DNA of 7,011 nucleotides from Chloroflexota bacterium (GCA_023380955.1 JAMCTB010000017.1:1-7011), one strand, 5' to 3'. Shown: positions 1 through 5,890, counted from the first letter of the stretch. Translations and numbers: made by a program. The notes: generated from the letters alone by a model not told the origin.

Positions 1-804
1 TAGGGTACGCGCTTCGATCCGATTCTCCTTCAGCGCCCTCGCTAGGACAGAGTCCCAGCCGCGATGGAGGTACGCCGCCAGCCGGAAGCCACCCAGGTGG
101 TTAAGAGCTGCCGAGAGGACTTCGGATTCGCGAGCCCACGCCCCCGTCCAGTTCTCGAAGTGCCTCGCCCGGACTTCCGGATCTGGATGGGAGAACTTAT
201 TGTAGGCCTGGCCGGGGGAAAGCAACTCAGTCCCACCGTCGGACTCCCAGGGGATTCGAATCCGCCCGGCGACGGTGTAGTAGAGCCGCTCCCAGGCGCG
301 GCAGCCGTCAACCGAGAGATCGACTATCAGGGCTTCCTGCTCGGGCGGAAGCAGTTCGGCTACCTCTTCCCGAGCTTCCTGGAGCTGAAAGGCGATGGGT
401 TGAAACCTTGCGTCCCCCAGCAGCCTCTGCCACACGGGCTCGGGCACCACGCGAATCCGTTCCTTCAGCAGCAGCTCGGCGCGCTGGAAGTCGGCGATCA
501 ACTGCTGAATCCGGCCGCCCAGCAGCTTGGCCTCCACGTCGTCGACGTTCTGCGACGTAAGGCAACCGCTGAAGGCGCGCGCCTGGCTGAGCCGATCCTC
601 GAGCTGATCGCGCATCTCCAGCGTCACGTGCCAGCAATCCATCTCCGTTGGCGTTTCAGGCGTCCCCAGCAGTTCGATCTGAGAGCGCAGCAGCCCCGGC
701 CCCTTCTCGAGGTCATCCAGGAATCGCGAAAACTCCGGAGAACCGCTGCCTCCCTGGAATATGGTTTCCAGGTCCCACCTCGGATGGTACTTGCCGGATA
801 TCAC
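1..804 (-). CDS. pepF: M3 family oligoendopeptidase (PepF-like), N-terminal part, cut by window edge
   Basis: The minus frame is open for 268 codons from a GTG start to the left edge. The start is chosen from a GGAG Shine-Dalgarno site 8 bases upstream and a GTGA overlap with the murB stop. Residues 9-16 read RWDLETIF, the usual opening of M3B oligoendopeptidases F. A long helical, Glu/Arg/Leu-rich region follows. Residues about 205-268 (HPDPEVRARHFENW, then LNHLGGFRLAAYLHRGWDSVL) match the conserved segment ahead of the catalytic domain in this family. The family are cytosolic zinc metallopeptidases that trim short peptides. The HExxH zinc site lies in the C-terminal half, outside the window, so catalytic competence cannot be judged. 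No internal stop or frame change was seen. Coupling to murB suggests co-translation, possibly linking peptide turnover with wall growth, but that is inference. Confidence 0.85.
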   Translation of the reverse strand, partial: MISGKYHPRWDLETIFQGGSGSPEFSRFLDDLEKGPGLLRSQIELLGTPETPTEMDCWHVTLEMRDQLEDRLSQARAFSGCLTSQNVDDVEAKLLGGRIQQLIADFQRAELLLKERIRVVPEPVWQRLLGDARFQPIAFQLQEAREEVAELLPPEQEALIVDLSVDGCRAWERLYYTVAGRIRIPWESDGGTELLSPGQAYNKFSHPDPEVRARHFENWTGAWARESEVLSAALNHLGGFRLAAYLHRGWDSVLARALKENRIEARTL

Positions 805-1784
805 TTGGAAGACTCCTGCTCACCCACGATTTCCACCTCGGGCTCCGGAAGAAACCCGAAGGTCTCGAAGAAGCGCTCCTGGACCTTCCGGATGATGCCG
901 TGGACGTCCGAGAAGGTTGCGTCGCCAAGGTTGACGATGAAGTTGCTGTGCTTGGAGGAGATCTCTGCACCGCCGAGGCGATATCCCCTCAACCCGAGCC
1001 GGTTGATGGCGTACCCCATGGAGACCTTCCCGTGCCAGCGCCCCTCGACTGACTCCTTCAGGTCCGGCCAGGCCCCCACCATCCTCTCGACCTCGTCTCG
1101 TTCCTTGATGTTCTTGAACACGGACCCGCAGGTGGGATATTCCATGGGGTGATTCCGATGGCGGTACTCGATGTTCGCGCGATAGCTTTCCCTCGATGCT
1201 TGAAGGGCATCCGCATCCGGTCGTGATAGACGAAAGGTCGCGGACACCACCACGAGGCGCCGGTCCTGTTTGACCAGGCTGTCACGATAGGCGAAGTTGA
1301 GATCGGAGTTGGTCAAGCTGCGGACTGTGGGGCCGGCTTCGCCCATCTCCAGCACCTCGGCCGTCTCCAGCACGTCCTTCAGCTCCCCGCCGAAGGCCCC
1401 GACGTTTCCTCTGACTGCCGCCCCGACCGTCCCCGGCAGTCCCCCCGCCCACTCCAAGCCGGAATACCCTCGATCGAAGCCGAAAGTGATAACGTGATCC
1501 AGTTCCTCCCCGGCGAAGGATCCCAACAGGCCCTTCCCCAGCTCCCGGACCTGCCGCTGTGGCCCGGGTGACATCCTGAGAACGCACCCGTCGAAGAGCC
1601 CATCGGGGAACAGCAGGTTCGAACCGAGGCCAACCACCATAAGCCGCTCGATGGCGTTGGCTCGTACGAACTCCACGGCCTGGAACACGTCGGCCACGCT
1701 GCTCGCCTCCAGGAGAAAGCGCGCGGTGCCGCCGATCCGATAATAAAGGATCGCCGAAAGAGGGAAGTGCTCGTGCTTGATCAT
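801..1784 (-). CDS. murB: UDP-N-acetylenolpyruvoylglucosamine reductase MurB
   Basis: MurB is a cytosolic FAD enzyme that uses NADPH to reduce UDP-GlcNAc-enolpyruvate to UDP-MurNAc in peptidoglycan precursor synthesis. From the ATG at 1784 the protein has 327 residues, a normal length. The FAD domain shows YRIGGTARF (15-23), GLGSNLL (52-58) and GLEWAGGLPGTVGAAVRGNVGAFG (109-132). Catalytic residues are visible: Tyr166-Arg167 in FAYRDS, Ser221 in CGSVFKN and Glu316 in PEPEVEIVG. NRLGLRGYRLGGAEIS (261-276) is the conserved C-terminal substrate segment. The frame extends upstream to a GTG at 1856, but those 24 residues do not resemble MurB, and a probable promoter (-10 at 1838-1843) would start transcription downstream of 1856. 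ATG 1784 is therefore preferred, although its Shine-Dalgarno site is weak. pepF follows with a 4-base overlap. Confidence 0.93.
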   Translation of the reverse strand: MIKHEHFPLSAILYYRIGGTARFLLEASSVADVFQAVEFVRANAIERLMVVGLGSNLLFPDGLFDGCVLRMSPGPQRQVRELGKGLLGSFAGEELDHVITFGFDRGYSGLEWAGGLPGTVGAAVRGNVGAFGGELKDVLETAEVLEMGEAGPTVRSLTNSDLNFAYRDSLVKQDRRLVVVSATFRLSRPDADALQASRESYRANIEYRHRNHPMEYPTCGSVFKNIKERDEVERMVGAWPDLKESVEGRWHGKVSMGYAINRLGLRGYRLGGAEISSKHSNFIVNLGDATFSDVHGIIRKVQERFFETFGFLPEPEVEIVGEQESSK

Positions 1785-1837
1785 CGACCGGCAATCCGTA
1801 TCAAGATGGGCCCCGACGTGCGGCGCCGACGGGTGAC

Positions 1838-1843
1838 ATTCTA
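1838..1843 (-). promoter_or_regulatory. Probable murB-pepF extended -10 promoter element
   Basis: On the minus strand the sequence reads TGGTAGAAT: a TAGAAT -10 box (5 of 6 to consensus) preceded by the TGn extension. No convincing -35 sits 16-18 bases upstream, which is tolerated with an extended -10. Transcription would start near 1831, about 47 bases ahead of the ATG at 1784. This is a prediction from motif only. Confidence 0.4.
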
Positions 1844-1951
1844 CCATCAGGGGCACGCGACATCCGCTCTATCCAACCAGAACGGTGCTCCGGCCGCTCG
1901 GCTACAGCTCGGTCACGCAGAAAAGGAGCAGAAACCGCTCCATCCAGGCCC

Positions 1952-1980
1952 GTGACGGACCTCCCTCCAGCGGCTATAAT
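1952..1980 (+). promoter_or_regulatory. Promoter for the MFS transporter, likely giving a leaderless mRNA
   Basis: A perfect TATAAT -10 box lies at 1975-1980. A GTGACG -35 (4 of 6 to TTGACA) lies at 1952-1957, with an ideal 17-base spacer. Only 7 bases separate the -10 box from the ATG at 1988, so the transcript is expected to begin at or next to that A. There is no room for a Shine-Dalgarno site. This is the usual geometry of leaderless bacterial genes. Confidence 0.65.
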
Positions 1981-1987
1981 CCGCGGC

Positions 1988-2080
1988 ATGCAAGTAGTCC
2001 GCACCCTCCAGAGAACGGGCAAAGCCGCCTACACGTTCCCCGTTTTCCTAGTGGCACACTTCACCCACCACCTGGCGTGA
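1988..2080 (+). pseudogene. N-terminal piece of the MFS transporter, ended by an in-frame TGA
   Basis: Thirty codons run from the ATG at 1988 to a TGA at 2078-2080, in the same frame as the transporter ORF that restarts at 2105. The residues AYTFPVFLVAHFTHHLA are a typical first transmembrane helix of MFS proteins. After the TGA the frame continues FSGSGLLPMIRDSF, which completes the usual TM1-TM2 loop motif (LLPxIRDxF). The homology therefore runs straight through the stop with no frame change, and a single base substitution would explain it. The leaderless promoter immediately upstream supports 1988 as the ancestral start. The cause may be a real nonsense mutation or a sequence error. Readthrough seems less likely. 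Confidence 0.6.
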
Positions 2081-2104
2081 TTTTCCGGCTCGGGTCTGCT
2101 CCCG

Positions 2105-3178
2105 ATGATCCGTGATAGTTTCCAACTGGACTACTTCCGGGCAGGCCTGCTCCTGTCCGCCTTCAGCGTCGCCTACGGTCTCGGGCAGCTCCCGATGGCC
2201 GCGATCTCCGACCGCATCAGCAAGCGGCTGGTCCTCGCCCTTGGCCTCCTGGGCGCCGGGATAGCGTGCATCGGGGTGAGCATCGCCTCCGATTATCTCT
2301 ACCTGATGCTGGCGCTTCTGCTGATGGGAATCGCCGGTTCCACCTACCACGCCCCGGCATCCGCCTTTATCTCTCAGGCGTTCAGCAGGGAGGCGAGGGG
2401 ACGCTTCCTCGGGCTTCACCTGTTCGGCGGCACATCGGGTCTCATGGCCGCTCCTCTGGTAGCAGTGTTCGTGAGCAATATCACCGGAAGCTGGCGCACG
2501 GCCTTCTTCATCATGGGCCTTCCCGTCCTGGTTTCCGGCGTACTTCTATGGCTTGTGTCCGGACGGCAGGAGGCCGCCAACCGAAAGGCCATCGCCCTGG
2601 AGGAGAGCGAGCCGGTGCATCTGATGCGTCTTCTGAAGGCGCTGGGAGCCCTGGTCATCGTCGCACTGCTGACCCAGTTGCTGGTGTCGGGCATGAACTC
2701 CTTCCTGCCCCTCTTCATGGTGGACCATCATGGTATGTCGGAGAAGGTGGCCGGCCTTATTATGGCGGTGGTTTACGGGGCCGGGGCGTTGGCGGGGCCT
2801 ATCGGAGGAAGCATCTCCGATCGCGTCGGCCGCAAGCCGATCATCCTGATCTCCGTCGTCGGGGCCGGCCCGATGATATTCCTGGCGACGATGATGCCCT
2901 TCGGCGTCGCGATGGTGGTCGCCATAGCCCTGTACGGAGCGTTCCAGGTGTTCCGGCTGCCGGCGATCGAGTCGCTCATCGCCGACGAAATCCCCGCATC
3001 CCGTCGCGCGACGGTCCTGGGTGGCTACAATCTGCTCGCCCAGCAGGCGACGGGCATCGCCACACCCCTCTTCGGGTGGCTCATGGACCAGTCCGGCATC
3101 AACGCCGGTTTCGGGCTCCTCTCCGCCACAGCCCTGGGCAGCTCCCTCCTTGTCCTCGCCCTTTGGCGGAGGATCTGA
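2105..3178 (+). CDS. Major facilitator superfamily transporter (main part, N-terminus disrupted)
   Basis: This 357-residue ORF encodes an inner-membrane MFS carrier, probably a proton-driven drug or metabolite exporter; the substrate cannot be told. Two MFS motif-A-like loops are visible: GQLPMAAISDRISKRL between TM2 and TM3, and GPIGGSISDRVGRKPI at the equivalent place in the second half, separated by a charged central loop (REAANRKAIALEESEP). Hydrophobic helices follow the 6+6 pattern except that TM1 is missing, because it lies upstream of the in-frame TGA at 2078-2080. Adding that piece gives about 396 residues, the normal family length. ATG 2105 has no Shine-Dalgarno site, so translation from here would need reinitiation and would yield a carrier lacking TM1. 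The gene converges on the tRNA pair downstream and stands alone as a unit. Confidence 0.85.
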   Translation: MIRDSFQLDYFRAGLLLSAFSVAYGLGQLPMAAISDRISKRLVLALGLLGAGIACIGVSIASDYLYLMLALLLMGIAGSTYHAPASAFISQAFSREARGRFLGLHLFGGTSGLMAAPLVAVFVSNITGSWRTAFFIMGLPVLVSGVLLWLVSGRQEAANRKAIALEESEPVHLMRLLKALGALVIVALLTQLLVSGMNSFLPLFMVDHHGMSEKVAGLIMAVVYGAGALAGPIGGSISDRVGRKPIILISVVGAGPMIFLATMMPFGVAMVVAIALYGAFQVFRLPAIESLIADEIPASRRATVLGGYNLLAQQATGIATPLFGWLMDQSGINAGFGLLSATALGSSLLVLALWRRI

Positions 3179-3254
3179 CGGTTTCGTCGGACAAGTTTGA
3201 TGGATGGTTCGAGGTATCTCAGGAAGGGAGCCACGTCCAGTTGAGACATGCCAC

Positions 3255-3285
3255 AAAAAAGCGCGCCCCCGCTAGGCGGAAGCGC
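3255..3285 (-). terminator. Rho-independent terminator of the tRNA-His/tRNA-Arg unit
   Basis: Read on the minus strand, a 10-bp GC-rich stem (arms 3276-3285 and 3263-3272, two G-U pairs) closes a CTA loop. Two bases later it is followed by six T residues (3255-3260). It begins 11 bases after the tRNA-Arg 3' end, so it ends that transcript. It lies between the convergent MFS and tRNA units. Confidence 0.85.
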
Positions 3286-3296
3286 AACCTGAGGGG

Positions 3297-3370
3297 CACG
3301 CCCGGAGGGATTCGAACCCCCGACACCTGGTTCCGAAGACCAGTGCTCTAATCCCCTGAGCTACGGGCGC
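3297..3370 (-). tRNA. tRNA-Arg (anticodon TCG)
   Basis: The minus strand folds into a full cloverleaf of 74 bases including the discriminator. The D arm is GCTC/GAGC. The anticodon stem CTGGT/ACCAG closes the loop CTTCGGA, so the anticodon is TCG, reading CGA and, through modification, other CGN codons. The T arm is GGGGG-TTCGAAT-CCCTC. The acceptor stem GCGCCCG/CGGGCGT has a terminal G-U pair. The discriminator is G and the next bases are CCC, so CCA is not encoded. The tRNA follows tRNA-His by 12 bases and shares its promoter and terminator. Confidence 0.95.
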
Positions 3371-3382
3371 AAGTGGAAGAAT

Positions 3383-3460
3383 TGGGGTGAGGAATGGGAT
3401 TCGAACCCACGATCTCCAGGGCCACAACCTGGCGCCTTAAACCACTTGGCTACCCTCACC
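3383..3460 (-). tRNA. tRNA-His (anticodon GTG)
   Basis: The minus strand gives a complete cloverleaf with anticodon loop TTGTGGC on the stem CCAGG/CCTGG, so the anticodon is GTG. The histidine identity pair is present: an extra 5' G(-1) at 3460 opposite discriminator C73. The acceptor stem is GTGAGGG/TCCTCAC and the T arm is GTGGG-TTCGAAT-CCCAT. CCA is encoded (3385-3383), unlike in the neighbouring tRNA-Arg. It is the first gene of the two-tRNA transcript. Confidence 0.95.
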
Positions 3461-3478
3461 ACGCGCCACCGGACTTAG

Positions 3479-3508
3479 ATTATACCAGCCGTGGGCCGGA
3501 CGCCGCAA
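3479..3508 (-). promoter_or_regulatory. Promoter of the tRNA-His/tRNA-Arg unit
   Basis: On the minus strand a perfect TATAAT (3484-3479) carries the extended TGn element (TGGTATAAT). A TTGCGG -35 (3508-3503) sits 18 bases upstream. The expected start, near 3472, is about a dozen bases ahead of the tRNA-His 5' end, which fits a short processed leader. Confidence 0.7.
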
Positions 3509-3610
3509 TGAAAACGGGCTCCGGCTTTGGTCCATGGCGGTCTCCAACCATCGGCGGATGTCCTCGGGGCGGGACTCCGCTACGGTAGAGTGCCGAAGCT
3601 GGCGTTGGCC

Positions 3611-3638
3611 TTGACTTGACCATCGAAGGTGGTATCCT
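3611..3638 (+). promoter_or_regulatory. Promoter of the DUF4178-DUF2617-DUF350-aminopropyltransferase operon
   Basis: A TTGACT -35 (5 of 6) at 3611-3616 and a TATCCT -10 (4 of 6) at 3633-3638 are separated by 16 bases. The -10 carries an extended TGG. Transcription would start near 3645, leaving a leader of about 37 bases that ends in the GGAGG ribosome site. No operator or riboswitch fold was recognised in the leader. Confidence 0.55.
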
Positions 3639-3681
3639 TTCCCGGCATAACCCGTCGACAGCTTCCACGGAGGATCCCCTC

Positions 3682-4230
3682 ATGAGTTGGCGAAAGTGGC
3701 TTGGCCTGGAAAACGAGCCCCAGAAGATCGAGGAGCGCACCCCCCAGACACTGCAGGTGGGCGACGTCGTCTCCTACCGCGACGAGGACTACCAGGTTTA
3801 CGAGAGGATCGAATACCACGGCGACGGCGGCGACGTCTGGTGGGATTTCCTGCTGGTGAACCCAAAGGACCGCTACTGGCTCGGCGTGGTCGAGGACGAC
3901 GGTCTCCAGCTCACCCTGTACCACGACATACCGTTCTACCCTGTGATGCCTCCGAGCAACCCCATCACCTGGAAAGACGAGCAGTACCACCGGAAGGAGT
4001 ATGGCTTTGCCGACGCCATCATCAAGAAGAAGTCCAAGCTAACCACCTCCGGCCGGGTCGAGTACTGGGATTACGAAAGCGAGAACAGCAAGCAGCTTTC
4101 CATCGAAAGATGGGGTCTCAACGAGGTGAAGGAGGACCAGTCGGAGATGACTGGGACGGTCCACTGCTCGCTTGGCGAGCTCATCAAGGAGTATCAGATC
4201 ACCATCTTCCCGGGACAAGCGGAACAGTGA
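3682..4230 (+). CDS. DUF4178 domain protein
   Basis: ATG 3682 is chosen because GGAGG lies 8 bases upstream; the frame also opens at 3616, but that stretch overlaps the promoter. The 182-residue product is soluble and acidic, with no signal or membrane segment. Residues about 24-175 look like DUF4178: LQVGDVVSYRDEDYQVYERI (24-43), then WWDFLLVNPKDRYWLGVVEDDG (53-74), a Tyr-Trp rich middle (VEYWDYES, 126-133), LSIERWG (139-145) and a C-terminal strand-rich tail. The molecular function is not established. From memory, family members recur beside DUF350 membrane proteins and aminopropyltransferases, exactly as here. It is first in the operon, and its stop overlaps the next start (GTGA). Confidence 0.8.
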   Translation: MSWRKWLGLENEPQKIEERTPQTLQVGDVVSYRDEDYQVYERIEYHGDGGDVWWDFLLVNPKDRYWLGVVEDDGLQLTLYHDIPFYPVMPPSNPITWKDEQYHRKEYGFADAIIKKKSKLTTSGRVEYWDYESENSKQLSIERWGLNEVKEDQSEMTGTVHCSLGELIKEYQITIFPGQAEQ

Positions 4231-4805
4231 GCAAGGGCCCTTCCCACGCCACGGCGACGCTTGGTTATGTCGAGCAGCCATCCACCGACCTGGTCTACTA
4301 CCTATTCGAGTCGCAAGCACCCAGAGAAGCCGTGCGCGTACTGGCAGAGCGCTCGCTGAGCCTGCCCCGGGCCACGCTCACCCTCGCCATCATAGGCAGC
4401 AGCCATTTCCTGGAGATTCGCGCCGGCGACTTATCGCTGTGCGAGATGCTTGCGTGCCCGCGCCCCGGCCTCGGCCCGGCGTCGCTGTCTCTTCAGGTCG
4501 GCAACCGGGAACGCTGGAGTCACTCTGATCGACGCGCCAATCTCGGATACAGTTGCGAGATCTGGCGCCAGAAGCGCACAGCGGAGGAGTTCGCAACCCT
4601 TTCGGCGGACCTCCCCTCGCCGGCACCCAACCAACTGCACTTCAGCTTCCCGGCTCGCAGTGGGCCGGGGGCGATCACACACCTGGAATGGGTCATGGAG
4701 GGTAGCACCGTAACCGTCGGTACCCTGCACACCTTCCCCGGCGAGCTGACGGTGGTCCGTTCCCGCTCGGTAATCGAACTGGCCGCAAAGGGGGCATCAT
4801 CTTGA
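4227..4805 (+). CDS. DUF2617 family protein
   Basis: Translation starts at a GTG overlapping the DUF4178 stop by 4 bases, which implies translational coupling; no strong Shine-Dalgarno site is visible. The 192-residue product fits DUF2617 in length and layout: TDLVYYLF near 20-27, a strand leading to IIGSSHFLEI (55-64), CEMLAC (72-77), LGYSCEIWRQ (106-115), a segment ending in HFSFPARSGPGAIT (138-151), and the C-terminal TLHTFPGELTVVRSRS (166-181). The last element resembles the WHxYP...Vxx(R)TR ending known in actinobacterial members. It is predicted to be cytoplasmic. Function is unknown; in actinobacteria it is recalled to sit in the same DUF350/DUF4178/spermidine-synthase neighbourhood. 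The assignment rests on remembered motif similarity, not a search. Confidence 0.75.
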   Translation: MSKGPSHATATLGYVEQPSTDLVYYLFESQAPREAVRVLAERSLSLPRATLTLAIIGSSHFLEIRAGDLSLCEMLACPRPGLGPASLSLQVGNRERWSHSDRRANLGYSCEIWRQKRTAEEFATLSADLPSPAPNQLHFSFPARSGPGAITHLEWVMEGSTVTVGTLHTFPGELTVVRSRSVIELAAKGASS

Positions 4806-5068
4806 ACAGAGCTGTGCTCATCGCCATCATCATACTGGTTCTGGTCATGTGGAGTTCCGCGCTGGCCAACGCCTGCAGCCCCGCGAGAGGCTACGCCGGC
4901 GGCTACTTCGGCCCCTCCTGGGGCCCTCCCATCTTTGTCGGTGGTGGGGGAGGAGGTTACAACTCCGGAGGTTCCTCCGGTTCCTCCGGCCCCTTCTCGC
5001 CTGGCCGGAGCAGCGGTGGATTCGGTACACGTGGTGGCGGAATAAGTGGTGGAAGAGGAGGTAAGTAA
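4802..5068 (+). CDS. Small exported glycine-rich protein
   Basis: A TTG start overlaps the previous TGA (TTGA), with an AAGGGGG ribosome site 8 bases ahead. The 88 residues begin with a hydrophobic helix (about 4-18) ending in SSALANAC, which could be a signal peptide, an uncleaved anchor, or a poor lipobox with Cys25. The rest is low-complexity Gly/Ser: GGGGGGYNSGGSSGSSG, FSPGRSSGGFG and a closing ISGGRGGK. No family is recognised. Its place in the operon corresponds to that of the small DUF4247 lipoprotein with a Gly-rich end in actinobacterial versions as remembered, so it may be a positional analogue. That is speculative. Coupled start, ribosome site and operon spacing make it a real gene. 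Confidence 0.7.
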   Translation: MNRAVLIAIIILVLVMWSSALANACSPARGYAGGYFGPSWGPPIFVGGGGGGYNSGGSSGSSGPFSPGRSSGGFGTRGGGISGGRGGK

Positions 5069-5071
5069 GCT

Positions 5072-5287
5072 ATGCCCGATCCGGCAACGTTCCTACAAGG
5101 TGTGCTGGCTTCTATATTCTGGGCGGTGCTCGGCGTGCTATTGCTGATCATGGCGTTCCGCATCTTCGATCTGAGCGATCCGGTTCGCTACCACGAGCAG
5201 ATCGAAAAGGGGAACATGGCGGCCGGCGTCGTCATGGCCGGGGTCATGGTCGGTATGGCTATCATCATCTACGCGGCGATCAAATAG
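5072..5287 (+). CDS. DUF350 small membrane protein
   Basis: ATG 5072 follows an AGGAGG site by 10 bases and the previous stop by 3. The 71-residue product has two transmembrane helices (about 7-30 and 49-69) joined by a polar loop, with FRIFDLSDP (29-37) after helix 1 and the family-typical EKGNMAAGVVMAG (45-57) opening helix 2. This is one DUF350 unit; many relatives carry two. DUF350 proteins (E. coli YjfL is one) are inner-membrane proteins of unknown activity, often encoded near polyamine-related enzymes such as aminopropyltransferases or glutathionylspermidine synthase. It is fourth in the operon. Confidence 0.82.
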   Translation: MPDPATFLQGVLASIFWAVLGVLLLIMAFRIFDLSDPVRYHEQIEKGNMAAGVVMAGVMVGMAIIIYAAIK

Positions 5288-5329
5288 CAGTCAGCTATTA
5301 GCCAACCGCGAACATCCCAAGGTCTCAAC

Positions 5330-5878
5330 TTGCAGCAGCAACTCGAGGGGCTGGGGGCAGGGGGCAAAGCGCGCCCCCTGCCTCTGCTGTTCTCCATCTT
5401 CGTCATAGCGGCATGTGGCATCGTGTACGAGCTGATGATCGCCACCGTCAGCTCGTATCTGCTTGGGGATTCCATCTACCAGTTCTCCGTCACCATCGGG
5501 CTCTTCCTCACCTCCATGGGACTGGGCTCCTTCGTGTCGCGCCGGCTGGAGCGGAACCTCCTCCTTACCTTCATCGCCGTCGAACTGCTGATCGGCGCCT
5601 TGGGCGGGGGCTCGGCGCTGCTCCTGTACTACACCTACGGCACCGTCAGATCGGCATACGCGCCGGCCATGTACGCCATCATTGCCGCCATAGGTGTCCT
5701 GCTGGGACTGGAGATCCCCATCCTGACCCGGCTGCTCTCGGGCCTCTACGTCCTGCGCGTCAACATCGCGAACGTGCTCTCCTTCGACTACCTCGGCGGG
5801 CTCATCGGCTCCCTGGCCTTCCCGCTGCTGCTGCTCCCCTTCCTCGGGCTGATCCGGACGGCGCGTATGCCGATCTGA
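5330..5878 (+). CDS. Membrane-anchored aminopropyltransferase (spermidine-synthase-like), N-terminal membrane half, ends at a premature TGA
   Basis: A TTG start has AAGG 7 bases upstream and lies 42 bases after DUF350. The 182 residues form a hydrophobic domain of about six helices matching the N-terminal part of long, membrane-bound SpeE-like proteins: FVIAACGIVYELMIATVSSYLLGDS (24-48), QFSVTIGLFLTSMGLGS (51-67), GVLLGLEIPILTRLL (122-136), and FDYLGGLIGSLAFPLLLLPFLGLIRTA (152-178). After RTA the sequence turns into RMPI-stop, where a further hydrophobic helix is expected. The same frame then continues as the catalytic half from 5891. The break coincides with the right arm (5859-5887) of a perfect 29-base inverted repeat whose left arm is 5637-5665 in this ORF. 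The two halves very likely derive from one gene of about 500 codons. Confidence 0.82.
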   Translation: MQQQLEGLGAGGKARPLPLLFSIFVIAACGIVYELMIATVSSYLLGDSIYQFSVTIGLFLTSMGLGSFVSRRLERNLLLTFIAVELLIGALGGGSALLLYYTYGTVRSAYAPAMYAIIAAIGVLLGLEIPILTRLLSGLYVLRVNIANVLSFDYLGGLIGSLAFPLLLLPFLGLIRTARMPI

Positions 5879-5887
5879 CGGTGCCGT
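5637..5887. repeat. Perfect 29-base inverted repeat, arms 5637-5665 and 5859-5887
   Basis: The arm at 5859-5887 is the exact reverse complement of 5637-5665, with 193 bases between them; pairing fails just beyond each end. The left arm translates to normal family sequence (Tyr-Gly-Thr-Val-Arg-Ser-Ala-Tyr). The right arm translates to RMPI, a TGA and RCRG, where a membrane helix is expected. The right arm therefore looks like a secondary, inverted copy. In RNA the arms could pair as a 29-bp stem. Confidence 0.95.
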
Positions 5888-5890
5888 GGC

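Noticed and set aside
64..1152. Long plus-strand open frame of 362 codons
   Set aside because: It lies antisense to pepF and murB, whose motifs are unambiguous; its product resembles nothing and it reflects GC-rich codon bias.
1925..1941. Short inverted repeat GGAGC/GCTCC near the MFS promoter as an operator or terminator
   Set aside because: Only a 5-bp stem with a 7-base loop, no T-run and no known operator match; expected by chance.
2078..2080. Genome-wide reassignment of TGA to an amino acid, or selenocysteine
   Set aside because: TGA ends murB exactly at a coupled start, and also ends DUF4178, DUF2617, the transporter and the aminopropyltransferase at natural family lengths. No Sec-type context was seen.
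2546..3256. Minus-strand open frame opposite the transporter
   Set aside because: His/Gly/Arg-rich composition typical of an antisense shadow; the plus strand carries clear MFS motifs.
3394..3588. Plus-strand ORF starting MGFEPTISRATTWRLKPLGYPH
   Set aside because: It is the antisense of tRNA-His, a well-known spurious ORF type.
3616..3681. Upstream extension of the DUF4178 gene to an earlier start
   Set aside because: The extension overlaps the predicted promoter and lacks a ribosome site, while ATG 3682 has GGAGG at ideal spacing.
5637..5887. Intragenic invertible segment (phase-variable inverton)
   Set aside because: The arms would be unchanged by inversion, so the TGA in the right arm would persist and the now normal internal 193 bases would become antisense; flipping cannot restore the gene. 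No recombinase gene is nearby.
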